From positions 1-64,000 of the forward strand of contig ONEF01000002.1 of assembly GCA_900316795.1 (NCBI GenBank): 64,000 nucleotides of DNA. Direction: 5' to 3'. Each line of letters starts with the position of its first letter. Position 1 is the stretch's first letter. The notes under the pieces were generated by a model. The model saw nothing but the letters and a program-made list of their open reading frames with translations. It was not told the origin of the DNA and did no database searches. The translations under genes were made by a program, and so were the position numbers. Source of the DNA: an uncultured Bacteroidales bacterium (GTDB lineage: Bacteria; Bacteroidota; Bacteroidia; Bacteroidales; UBA932). Positions 43,596 to 50,735 of this stretch are shown here, one piece after another.

Positions 43596-43893
43596 CATAT
43601 CTGCAATCGCTCAACGAATCATCGTATCTGCAATCGCATAACGGATTGCCGTATCTGCAATAGCATAACGGATTGCCGTATCTGCAATAGCATAACGGAT
43701 CGTTGTATCTGCAATCGCTTAACGAATCATCGTATCTGCAATCGCTTAACGAATTATCGTATCTGCAATCGCTTAACGAATTAACTATGCTATCGCTCTA
43801 TGGATTAACATATTCGTAGATGCTACAATCAAATAACCATATAGCAATCGCATAACGGATCGTCGTATCTGCAATCGCATAAAGGGTTGCCGT
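43596..43893. repeat. 27-bp tandem array (seven units plus degenerate copies)
   Basis: Seven contiguous 27-bp units (43596-43784) read CGTATCTGCAATCGC followed by ATAACGGATTGC or a variant. After a degraded stretch, a partial unit (about 43841-43863) and a last full unit (43864-43890) follow. GCAATC and GATTGC within many units are inverted, so each can form a small hairpin. The plus frame is open (nine-residue Cys-containing repeats), but the differences between units change amino acids freely, so I do not call a protein. There are no spacers, so it is not a CRISPR array. Confidence 0.85.
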
Positions 43894-44011
43894 AAAATGT
43901 ATTTAATTGGTAATCAACATATTGCTTACTTGAGGGGTATGCAAAACCAGCACCCTTCAAATAACTAAACAGTTGTATTTGAACAACTTACAGAAAACGC
44001 ACTTTAAGAAA

Positions 44012-44359
44012 TCAAATTCTGAGGACCTTCAGAAGAAGACGCCTCTTGCCGGCATCAGAAGGAACCGGAAACCTAAGCCTGACATATCTGAACACCAGGT
44101 TCAACCCTTCAGAAAGGGACTCAGAAGCTTCAGCGATGCCACCCCTGGACGGAGCCTCCATAGAGGCAGCGGCTGGTACAGCCACAAGGTATGACGCCTG
44201 GGCTTCTGACGCTGGCAGACCTCCGGCTATAAAGAAAGAAACTGCAGACGCGTCCTCACTGCCGGCCTGAGGCAGCGGCTTAGTGCCTTTTCCGCCAATG
44301 AGGATAGTCAGCAGACTGATTGTCAGCAATATTCCGTATAAGATCCGTCTTTTTACCAT
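44012..44359 (-). CDS. Small membrane-anchored protein, uncertain
   Basis: 115 residues. One hydrophobic N-terminal segment (RILYGILLTISLLTILIGG) is followed by an Ala/Ser/Glu-rich region (SFFIAGGLPASEAQASYLVA) and a basic tail. No family recognised. Support for a real gene is a perfect -7 element (TATATTTG, 44373-44380) only 13 bases before its ATG. It sits between the 27-bp array and copy 2 of the 121-bp element. Confidence 0.5.
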   Translation of the reverse strand: MVKRRILYGILLTISLLTILIGGKGTKPLPQAGSEDASAVSFFIAGGLPASEAQASYLVAVPAAASMEAPSRGGIAEASESLSEGLNLVFRYVRLRFPVPSDAGKRRLLLKVLRI

Positions 44360-44372
44360 AATAAAGCTGTTG

Positions 44373-44380
44373 CAAATATA
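44373..44380 (-). promoter_or_regulatory. -7 element TATATTTG of the small membrane protein gene
   Basis: A perfect TAnnTTTG on the minus strand, 13 bases before the ATG at 44359. The left end of repeat copy 2 begins 15 bases upstream, so the element could overlap the -33 region. Confidence 0.55.
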
Positions 44381-44394
44381 AAGAAGTTTTCTTA

Positions 44395-44515
44395 TCGGCG
44401 ATGGTGCTCCCCAAATATCTGATTCTTAAGATGTTTCAAAAAGCACCCCCGTAAAAAGCCATAGTGCTTTCAGGGAAGGCCTGAAATACAACCAGTTACA
44501 AGACACCATCGCCGA
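44395..44515. repeat. 121-bp element with 11-bp terminal inverted repeats, copy 2
   Basis: Same ends (TCGGCGATGGT ... ACCATCGCCGA) and same length as copy 1, in the same orientation, about 1.4 kb away. The interior is roughly 70% alike by eye. The hairpin AAAGCAC ... GTGCTTT and the block AGTTACAAGACACCATCGCCGA (read in two parts) are conserved. There is no coding capacity and no clear target duplication on the right side. Confidence 0.8.
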
Positions 44516-44531
44516 GCTTTCCCAGACAATA

Positions 44532-44563
44532 TTTGTCAAAATGATTATGTATTTCTATTTTTG
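44532..44563 (+). promoter_or_regulatory. Full -33/-7 promoter of the nitroreductase gene
   Basis: TTTG (44532-44535), 20 bases, then TATTTTTG (44556-44563): the best match to the Bacteroidota promoter in the window. Transcription from it would include the 10/18-bp repeat tract as a leader of about 215 bases before the ATG at 44783. Confidence 0.75.
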
Positions 44564-44580
44564 CCTGAACTAATGCTTCA

Positions 44581-44770
44581 TGAATGAACTAAGGAAGCTG
44601 GGATGAGCTGGGATGAACTTAGGAAGATGGATGATCTTAGGAAGCTGGGATGAGCTGGGATGAGCTGGGATGAACTTAGGAAGCTGGATGAACTTAGGAA
44701 TCTGGATGAACTTAGGAATCTGGATTTAAAAAAGCTGGATGAACTAAGGAAGCATAGCTTGAATGAACTA
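44581..44770. repeat. Mixed 10-bp and 18-bp tandem repeats in the nitroreductase leader
   Basis: Units GCTGGGATGA (10 bp) and GGATGAACTTAGGAAGCT (18 bp, with variants) alternate through the tract. The last part reads in frame with the nitroreductase as LDELRN-type hexads from the ATG at 44660. Because a 10-bp unit is not a multiple of three, gain or loss of one would change which upstream ATG is in frame. Many units contain ATGA start-stop junctions. Confidence 0.75.
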
Positions 44771-44782
44771 AAACTTCGGATT

Positions 44783-45481
44783 ATGGCAGACAATTATCTC
44801 GGAAAGAAAATGGAGGACCTGCAAAACCGTAAAAAGGTTGTCAGGACTAAAGGCAACGTCAAGAGCCTTGATACTCTTCTCCTCAAAAACCGAAGCTGCA
44901 GGACATGGGTGCCTTCGGTTAAAGTTACAGAGGAAGACCTGCGCAAGATAGTGGCCGTAAACACGATGATTCCTTGCGCCAAGAACCAGCAGGTGCTCCG
45001 CTTTAAGCTCCTGACGGGAAAGGCTGCAGCGGATTTCTGCCCGTTCATAAAGCTAGGAGCGCTTCTGCCTGACATGAAGTTCCCGCCGGAAGGCTGCGAG
45101 CCGTCCGCTTTCATAATTGTCTGCTCAACCGTACCTGAAAACAAGTGGGTGGATATTGATCTTGGTATTTCGGCTCAGAGCATGTTGCTAAAAGCCACGG
45201 AGATGGGGCTGAGCGGCATTTGCATCGGAGCTTTCAACAAGGAAGAGGCTGAACGCGTTGTGATGTCAGGATTACAGGCAAAAAGCAGGAGCATCCTTTC
45301 AGGGAAAGGAGAAGGGGTTGCAGATGTTTTCTTCCTGGAACCGGTTCTGGTAATTGCACTGGGCAAGGGAGCGGAAAAGTACCAGATACTGCACATCGCT
45401 GAGAATGAAAGTCATGACTATTTCAGGGAAAACGGAATACATTATATTCCAAAAGTCCGTGCTGAAGATCTGATAATCTGA
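44783..45481 (+). CDS. Nitroreductase-family protein
   Basis: 232 residues from the ATG at 44783 (MADNYLGKKMEDLQNRKKVV). An in-frame ATG at 44660 would add 41 repetitive LDELRN residues. The FMN-dependent nitroreductase fold is seen in LLLKNRSCRTWVPSVKVTEE near the start, the MIPCAKNQQVLRFKLL loop, and DLGISAQSMLLKATEMGLSG with the GICIGAF strand, where flavin binds. The substrate is unknown; many gut Bacteroidota carry several paralogues. The leader repeats suggest variable expression, as inference. Confidence 0.88.
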   Translation: MADNYLGKKMEDLQNRKKVVRTKGNVKSLDTLLLKNRSCRTWVPSVKVTEEDLRKIVAVNTMIPCAKNQQVLRFKLLTGKAAADFCPFIKLGALLPDMKFPPEGCEPSAFIIVCSTVPENKWVDIDLGISAQSMLLKATEMGLSGICIGAFNKEEAERVVMSGLQAKSRSILSGKGEGVADVFFLEPVLVIALGKGAEKYQILHIAENESHDYFRENGIHYIPKVRAEDLII

Positions 45482-45580
45482 CATTGGCGATGTTGTCAAA
45501 TGGACGGGTGGAAGGAATGATTATCTGGACAGACTGAAGGAAAGGTATTTGAACAAACTGAATTAAATAAACCAAAAGAT

Positions 45581-46480
45581 ATGGATCAGCCGAAAGTTGA
45601 GAGGATGCTGCGTCTGATGATGCTGCTGTCCAGCGGTAGGAACTATTCCATCAACGAACTGGCGGACAAGCTGGACACTTCATACAGGTCCATCTACCGC
45701 TATCTGGACACATTCAAGGAAGCCGGGTTTGTGGTGCACAAGACTGGTGACTATTACCATATTGCAAAAGAGAGCCGCTTCTTCAAGGACATATCACAGC
45801 TGGTACACTTCACCGATGAGGAAGCTTATATGGTCAACCGGCTGATAGACGGCATAGACGACACCAACGCCATCAAGCAGAACCTCAGGAAGAAACTGGC
45901 TACAATATACAGCTTCACCTCCATAGCGGATGTTGTGGTCAAGAACGAGAACGCCTCCAACGTGAACTCGCTTTCGGAAGCCATCCAGGAAAAAAAGCAG
46001 GTGATACTGAAGGGCTATGCCTCTTCCCATACCGGAAAGGTGGCGGACAGGACCGTGGAACCGTTCAAGTTTACCACCAACTACATATCCGTCTGGTGCT
46101 ATGACCCTTCAGACGGACATAACAAGCAGTTCAAGACGGAAAGAATCAAGGGTGTGGAAATCCTTGAAAACGGCTGGCAACATGAAAAAGAACACTCCAG
46201 CGGCAATATGGACATATTCCGGATGAGTGGTAAAGACACGGAAGAAATAGTCCTCAGGCTGAGTCTCAGAGCCAAGAATCTGCTTGTGGAAGAGTATCCT
46301 CTCGGCGAGAAATATCTTACGCAAGAGGATGAAAGCCACTGGTTACTCAAGACCGAAATATGCTCACCTTTGGGAGCTACAAGGTTTATTGCCGGGCTGG
46401 CAGATGACATACAGATAATAAAAGGGAAAAAACTCAAGGCAAATATCAGCAGCTACGCAAAAAGCCTGCTCAAGTTATGA
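45581..46480 (+). CDS. WYL-domain transcriptional regulator
   Basis: 299 residues. An HTH_11-type winged helix at about 5-60 (MLRLMMLLSSGRNYSINELA, LDTSYRSIYRYLDTFKEAGF) is followed by a WYL domain from about 130 (ATIYSF..., DRTVEPFKFTTNYISVWCYD) and a C-terminal ligand-sensor part (LLKTEICSPLGATRFIAGLA). The Trp-Tyr-Leu triad is replaced by VWCYD. Such proteins sense nucleic-acid or second-messenger ligands. It lies 100 bases after the nitroreductase gene, so could be in the same transcript. Confidence 0.88.
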   Translation: MDQPKVERMLRLMMLLSSGRNYSINELADKLDTSYRSIYRYLDTFKEAGFVVHKTGDYYHIAKESRFFKDISQLVHFTDEEAYMVNRLIDGIDDTNAIKQNLRKKLATIYSFTSIADVVVKNENASNVNSLSEAIQEKKQVILKGYASSHTGKVADRTVEPFKFTTNYISVWCYDPSDGHNKQFKTERIKGVEILENGWQHEKEHSSGNMDIFRMSGKDTEEIVLRLSLRAKNLLVEEYPLGEKYLTQEDESHWLLKTEICSPLGATRFIAGLADDIQIIKGKKLKANISSYAKSLLKL

Positions 46481-46583
46481 CGCTTGCCCAAGAGACAGGA
46501 AGGTTATTCCAATGAATAATCCGTATAACGCATTAAAATTGCGTATTTATGCCGTAAGATGATAGATATTAGAGATTTTTTTG

Positions 46584-46591
46584 TACTTTTG
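46584..46591 (+). promoter_or_regulatory. -7 element TACTTTTG of the second WYL regulator
   Basis: A perfect TAnnTTTG on the plus strand, 40 bases before the ATG at 46632; it suggests separate transcription of the second WYL gene. Confidence 0.6.
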
Positions 46592-46631
46592 CGCAAAGTA
46601 TATGCGATAAGTATAAAAGAGTTTCAAGGAT

Positions 46632-47762
46632 ATGTCTGTCACCTCCAATGCCCTTCTGAGGCACATTACGATTGATGCCTGCCTGAGAGATACCGCTCAC
46701 AAGTATTCTCTTCAGGATCTTATTGCAGCCTGCACAAGGGCCGTCAAAGAGAATAGCAAAGGCAAGGTAAAGGACAATTTCTCCGTATCCACGAGGACCG
46801 TTCAGCTTGACCTTCAGATGATGAGGGACAAGAAGAAAGGCTATAACGCCCCTATCGTGGTCTATGAACAGAAATACTACAAGTATTCAGATCCCAACTA
46901 CTCCATAGGCAACGCAAATGTCAAGCAGACCACTCTCACGCCTTTGTCTGAGATAGCTGAAACCCTTGAACGCTATTCCGGGATGGCAGGGATGGAATCG
47001 CTTGAAGGTGCAGTTGACCTGATCCGTGAATGTATGGAAAACAAGGTCAGCGGCTCTTTCCAGAAAATAAGGAGAAGCAAGCTCCAGAAGCCTTCCGGCG
47101 GAGCTTTCCTGGATGTTGTGAAGGATGCTGTTTTACATCGCAGAGTACTGAGTTTAAGTTATATAGACGAGAAATCAAATATCCGTGAGGTTATTTTCTA
47201 CCCGCTATACATGACTACCTGGATGGGCAGATGGTACTGCCTGGGATATGTTGACGGGAAAGAAGGCGTGCAGGTTGTGCAGACAGACTGCATTACAAGT
47301 TATTCCTACGCCATTCTTCCCTTCCCTCCTAACTACAGGTTCAATCCGGACGAGTATTTTGCAGACATCATCGGAGTATCAAGACCCGCCGCGCCAAAGG
47401 AAGAAATTACGGTTTCCGCCCATGGGATTGTTGCCAGGAGCTTGATTCAAAACCCTTTGCATTCCAGCCAAAGGCTGACAGGCAAAGCCGATGACGGTAC
47501 CTGCACCTTCCACCTTGGCCTCATCCCCAACGACGAGTTCTTCAGATGGGTATATGAAAACCATCCTTTTATAACCATAGAATCTCCAAAGTCCCTGGCA
47601 GACAGATCCAACGACTTTATCCGCAACATAGTTGCAGACCTCCCGTCCCCTGCCGCCGCAGAGCCTAAATCCAGGAAGGAAAAGGAGAAAGACACCAAGA
47701 AAAAGAAGAAACAGCAGAACAACGTTGATGAAGACCTCTTCTCGTCTTTGTTCCAAGAATGA
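46632..47762 (+). CDS. WYL-domain regulator of the longer Bacteroidota type
   Basis: 376 residues. The N-terminal 110 residues (ALLRHITIDACLRDTAHKYS, FSVSTRTVQLDLQMMRDKKK) form the DNA-binding winged helix. The WYL core is at about 160-230, with IFYPLYMTTWMGRWYCLGYV (WYC in place of WYL). The WCX-type C-terminus is HLGLIPNDEFFRWVYENHPF. A Lys-rich tail (SRKEKEKDTKKKKKQQ) follows. It is a second, divergent WYL regulator directly after the first and 25 bases before the HAD gene. Confidence 0.88.
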   Translation: MSVTSNALLRHITIDACLRDTAHKYSLQDLIAACTRAVKENSKGKVKDNFSVSTRTVQLDLQMMRDKKKGYNAPIVVYEQKYYKYSDPNYSIGNANVKQTTLTPLSEIAETLERYSGMAGMESLEGAVDLIRECMENKVSGSFQKIRRSKLQKPSGGAFLDVVKDAVLHRRVLSLSYIDEKSNIREVIFYPLYMTTWMGRWYCLGYVDGKEGVQVVQTDCITSYSYAILPFPPNYRFNPDEYFADIIGVSRPAAPKEEITVSAHGIVARSLIQNPLHSSQRLTGKADDGTCTFHLGLIPNDEFFRWVYENHPFITIESPKSLADRSNDFIRNIVADLPSPAAAEPKSRKEKEKDTKKKKKQQNNVDEDLFSSLFQE

Positions 47763-47787
47763 TTTTCAACGATATAGAAAGAAGGAA

Positions 47788-48624
47788 ATGAACAGGAAAC
47801 AGGAAAAGCCCATCGTGGCGCTTATTTACGATTTTGACGGGACGCTGGCGCCGGGCAACATGCAGGAGTATTCCTTCATCAGTGCGGTAGGAAGAAACAA
47901 GGATGAATTCTGGGGAGAAACTCACGAGATGGCAAGGCACCAGGACGCTGACGGTGTGCTCATCTACATGCTCCTGATGCTTGAAGAGGCCAAGAGGAAA
48001 GGCATCAAGCTCACCAAAAGGAAACTTAAGACTTTCGGCAAGGACATAACATTTTTCAACGGAGTGGAGACCTGGTTTGAAAGGATAAACAAAATCGGTG
48101 AGAAAGAAGGAGTTACGGTTGAACACTACATAAATTCCTCAGGTCTTCTGGAAATTATGGAAGGCACCAGCATTTCAAAGGAATTCAAGGCCATCTTCGC
48201 CAGTTCTTTCTATTACGACGAGGACGGCTGCGCAATCTGGCCGGCCTCTGCCGTGAACTACACCAACAAGACTCAGTTTCTTTTCAAGATAAACAAGGGC
48301 ATCCTCAACATCCACGACAGCGAGAAGATAAACGCCTCCGTGCCTGAGGAAGAAAAGAGAATCGCATTTTCCAATATGATTTATTTCGGCGACGGGGAAA
48401 CCGACGTGCCTTGCATGAAACTTACCCGCCAGCTCGGTGGAACTTCCATTGCCGTATATAACAGCAGCGAAGCCTCCAGGAACGTGGCAAGAAGACTCTA
48501 CGAACAGCACAGGGTAAGTTTCATCTGCCCAGCTGACTACACAGAAGGGAGTCTTGTTGAAGAAATCGTGACAAAACTCATAAGGAAGATCAAAGCAGAT
48601 GACGCTTTATCGTCTCTTCGATAA
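47788..48624 (+). CDS. HAD-family hydrolase
   Basis: 278 residues from the ATG at 47788. An upstream in-frame stretch overlaps the WYL gene in another frame and is ignored. Motif I is ALIYDFDGTLAPG; motif II is INSSGLLEIM; the late motif is MIYFGDGETDVPCMKL, the GDxxxD metal site. A long insert (about 30-100) forms a helical cap. Substrate unknown. Its 3' end overlaps the convergent cytidylate-kinase-like gene by 35 bases. Confidence 0.88.
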   Translation: MNRKQEKPIVALIYDFDGTLAPGNMQEYSFISAVGRNKDEFWGETHEMARHQDADGVLIYMLLMLEEAKRKGIKLTKRKLKTFGKDITFFNGVETWFERINKIGEKEGVTVEHYINSSGLLEIMEGTSISKEFKAIFASSFYYDEDGCAIWPASAVNYTNKTQFLFKINKGILNIHDSEKINASVPEEEKRIAFSNMIYFGDGETDVPCMKLTRQLGGTSIAVYNSSEASRNVARRLYEQHRVSFICPADYTEGSLVEEIVTKLIRKIKADDALSSLR

Positions 48625-49231
48625 TGTCGGCACAACCTTCGATGCCTAGCAAACTGGAACTAAGACACAAGTCATAGCTTTCTGCCGCACCCCAGGTCTT
48701 GAAGGTGTAATCTCTGTAGTATGAGGCTCTTTTGCGGTCTCCTTTTTCCAGAAGATCAGCTATCTTTTCATCTGAAAGCCCCACTGTATCTCCGTATTTG
48801 TTGACGGTCCGGATCCTGCTTATCCTGTCTTTCATGTCTGACGTTATGAATACGCTTATGCATCCCGGAACGTCTCTGAGCACATAGTCGGCACAGCGGC
48901 CCACAAAGATTGTGGACTCCCTTGAGGCCAGTTTGCGGATAACCTCGCTCTGGATAGAGAAGATGGTGTTGCTGTTGTATATGCTGGGCCGGAAAGTGTT
49001 GGATATGGCCTCAGCGAAGGAAGAAAAACTGAATCCCGTATTGAGCGACAAGTTGTCCTTTTCATCCTCGCTTGCAAAGACTGAATGGTCCAGCCCGCTT
49101 TCTCTGGCAGCCAAAGCCAGGAGATTCTTGTCATAAACCTTGATTCCCAATCTTTTGCCGAGTTCATTGGCGACTTCAAGACCTCCCGCCCCTATCTGGC
49201 GTCCGATGTTTATATGAATGTGCTTTTCCAT
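48590..49231 (-). CDS. Cytidylate-kinase-like protein
   Basis: 213 residues. The P-loop region is IHINIGRQIGAGGLEVANEL, a GxxGxGG variant; VYDKNLLALAARESGLD follows, and TIFVGRCADYVLRDVPGCIS with FITSDMKDRISRI is the NMP/core region. This is the cytidylate_kin2 group (PF13189), whose role differs from Cmk and is not settled. It starts one base after the MATE gene stop, so the two are co-expressed. Confidence 0.85.
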   Translation of the reverse strand: MEKHIHINIGRQIGAGGLEVANELGKRLGIKVYDKNLLALAARESGLDHSVFASEDEKDNLSLNTGFSFSSFAEAISNTFRPSIYNSNTIFSIQSEVIRKLASRESTIFVGRCADYVLRDVPGCISVFITSDMKDRISRIRTVNKYGDTVGLSDEKIADLLEKGDRKRASYYRDYTFKTWGAAESYDLCLSSSLLGIEGCADIIEETIKRHLL

Positions 49232-49232
49232 G

Positions 49233-50624
49233 CTATGATTGTGTTTGAGGCTGATTTTCTGAAGTTTCCTGCTGGGCGAGAATGCTCTTTCTGAATTCCT
49301 GTTTCTGTCTGATGAGCATCCACAAGGTAAGGATGCTGGCTATAACATCAGATATCGGAAGACTCCACCATACCCCGTCAACTCCCATCACCGGAGGAAG
49401 TATCAGAAGCAAAGGAAGAAGGCAGATGGCCTGGCGGGTAAGACTTAGGAATATGGCTTTCTTGGCCTTTCCTATACTCTGGAAGAAATTAGTGGTAACC
49501 ATCTGGAATCCAATAATGGCGAAAGCAACAAAATTGATTCTCATGCCCCTTATTGTGTGGGCGAGTAGTTCCTCGTCGTCTGTAAAGATCTCGGCCAGCT
49601 GTCTGGGGAAAAGCTCTGTCACAATGAAAAACAGGGTAGTCACCACGCTGGCCCAGAAAATGGAGATATGAAGGACCTTTGAAACCCTGTCGTGCTTCTG
49701 CGCCCCATAATTGTAACCCGCAATAGGCTGCATGCCCTGGTTGATGCCCATAACTATCATTGCAGCTATGAAGCCAAGCCTGTTTTGGATTCCGTATGCT
49801 CCTATGGCCATGTCTCCGCCGTATGTGGTAAGTTGCTTGTTGATTACAATGACTATTACGCAGGAACAGGCATTCATCAGGAATGGAGCCATTCCGATGG
49901 AGAAAGTCTGGGATATAATCCTTTTCTTCAAGCGATAGATTCCCCTCTGGAGGTGGATCACCCGGCTTTTGTCAGAAACAAGGATGAACACGTAAATCAT
50001 GGCGAGGAACTGGGAAAGCACGGTAGCGATGGCAGCCCCCTGGATGCCCCACTTGAACACCATGATGAAAAGATAGTCCAGAACGAAATTCAACGCAACC
50101 GTGAATATTGTGGCCCCCATAGCCTTTTTCGGGAGCCCCATCACCCTTACCACCGCATTAAGTCCGAAATACAGGTGAGTCACCACATTGCCCAGGAGGA
50201 TTATGAACATATACTCCCTGGCATAGGTGATGGTATTCTCGCTGGCGCCGAAGAAATAAAGTATGGGATCAAGAAAAGCAATTACCAGCACCGCAAATAG
50301 AATACCGGTTATTATGTTCAGAACCACCGAGTTGCCAAGCACCTTATTTGCAGTGTCGTAATTCTTCTGACCCAAAAGTACGCTGATAAGTGTTGCCGCA
50401 CCTACTCCTACAAGCGTGCCCACTGCAGCGCTCAGGTTCATGATCGGGAATGTCAGAGCCAACCCGGCCAGAGCAAGAGAGCCCACTCCCTGTCCGATGA
50501 ATATGCTGTCGCACATGTTGTACAGAGATGATGCCGTCATCGCGATGATGGCGGGAACAGCATACTGGCGGAGCAGCTTGGGAATCCTTTCGGTTCCAAG
50601 TTCGGTAGGAATTACAACTGCCAT
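49233..50624 (-). CDS. MATE-family multidrug/Na+ antiporter
   Basis: 463 residues, about twelve membrane segments in two MatE repeats. The first contains AVPAIIAMTASSLYNMCDSI and FIGQGVGSLALAGLALTFPI; the second contains SIGMAPFLMNACSCVIVIVI and GYNYGAQKHDRVSKVL. It pairs with a cytidylate-kinase-like gene, a frequent arrangement in Bacteroidota that points to a joint but unknown role. Substrate not inferable. Confidence 0.92.
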   Translation of the reverse strand: MAVVIPTELGTERIPKLLRQYAVPAIIAMTASSLYNMCDSIFIGQGVGSLALAGLALTFPIMNLSAAVGTLVGVGAATLISVLLGQKNYDTANKVLGNSVVLNIITGILFAVLVIAFLDPILYFFGASENTITYAREYMFIILLGNVVTHLYFGLNAVVRVMGLPKKAMGATIFTVALNFVLDYLFIMVFKWGIQGAAIATVLSQFLAMIYVFILVSDKSRVIHLQRGIYRLKKRIISQTFSIGMAPFLMNACSCVIVIVINKQLTTYGGDMAIGAYGIQNRLGFIAAMIVMGINQGMQPIAGYNYGAQKHDRVSKVLHISIFWASVVTTLFFIVTELFPRQLAEIFTDDEELLAHTIRGMRINFVAFAIIGFQMVTTNFFQSIGKAKKAIFLSLTRQAICLLPLLLILPPVMGVDGVWWSLPISDVIASILTLWMLIRQKQEFRKSILAQQETSENQPQTQS

Positions 50625-50637
50625 AAAGAAATTTTAT

Positions 50638-50645
50638 TATTTTTG
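50638..50645 (+). promoter_or_regulatory. -7 element TATTTTTG of the tRNA-Thr gene
   Basis: A perfect TAnnTTTG on the plus strand ending 11 bases before the first tRNA base. Confidence 0.65.
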
Positions 50646-50656
50646 CACCCGCTATC

Positions 50657-50732
50657 GCCATCTTAGCTCAGCAGGTAGAGCAACGCATTCGTAACGCGTA
50701 GGTCTGGAGTTCGAACCTCCAAGATGGCTCCA
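50657..50732 (+). tRNA. tRNA-Thr (anticodon CGT)
   Basis: Acceptor GCCATCT pairs with AGATGGC (50722-50728). The D arm is GCTC AGCAGGTA GAGC. The anticodon stem-loop is ACGCA TTCGTAA CGCGT, with anticodon CGT, which reads ACG (Thr); one A-C closes the stem. The T arm is TGGAG TTCGAAC CTCCA. Discriminator T and an encoded CCA (50730-50732) complete it. It lies three bases before the convergent phosphofructokinase stop codon. Confidence 0.97.
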
Positions 50733-50735
50733 AAC

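Noticed and set aside
43566-43784. Open frame of nine-residue Cys-containing repeats across the 27-bp array
   Set aside because: Unit-to-unit changes are mostly amino-acid altering, the start is weak, and openness is a by-product of a repeat length divisible by three.
43596-43893. CRISPR array
   Set aside because: Units are contiguous with no unique spacers, and no cas genes are in the window.
43973-44194. 73-codon plus-strand frame opposite the 115-residue membrane protein
   Set aside because: Starts from a TTG, no promoter and no recognisable features; the opposite strand has a perfect -7 element and a hydrophobic N-terminus.
45480-45500. TTGGCGATGTTGTC after the nitroreductase gene as a third repeat end
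   Set aside because: Several mismatches to the 11-bp terminus and no inverted partner.
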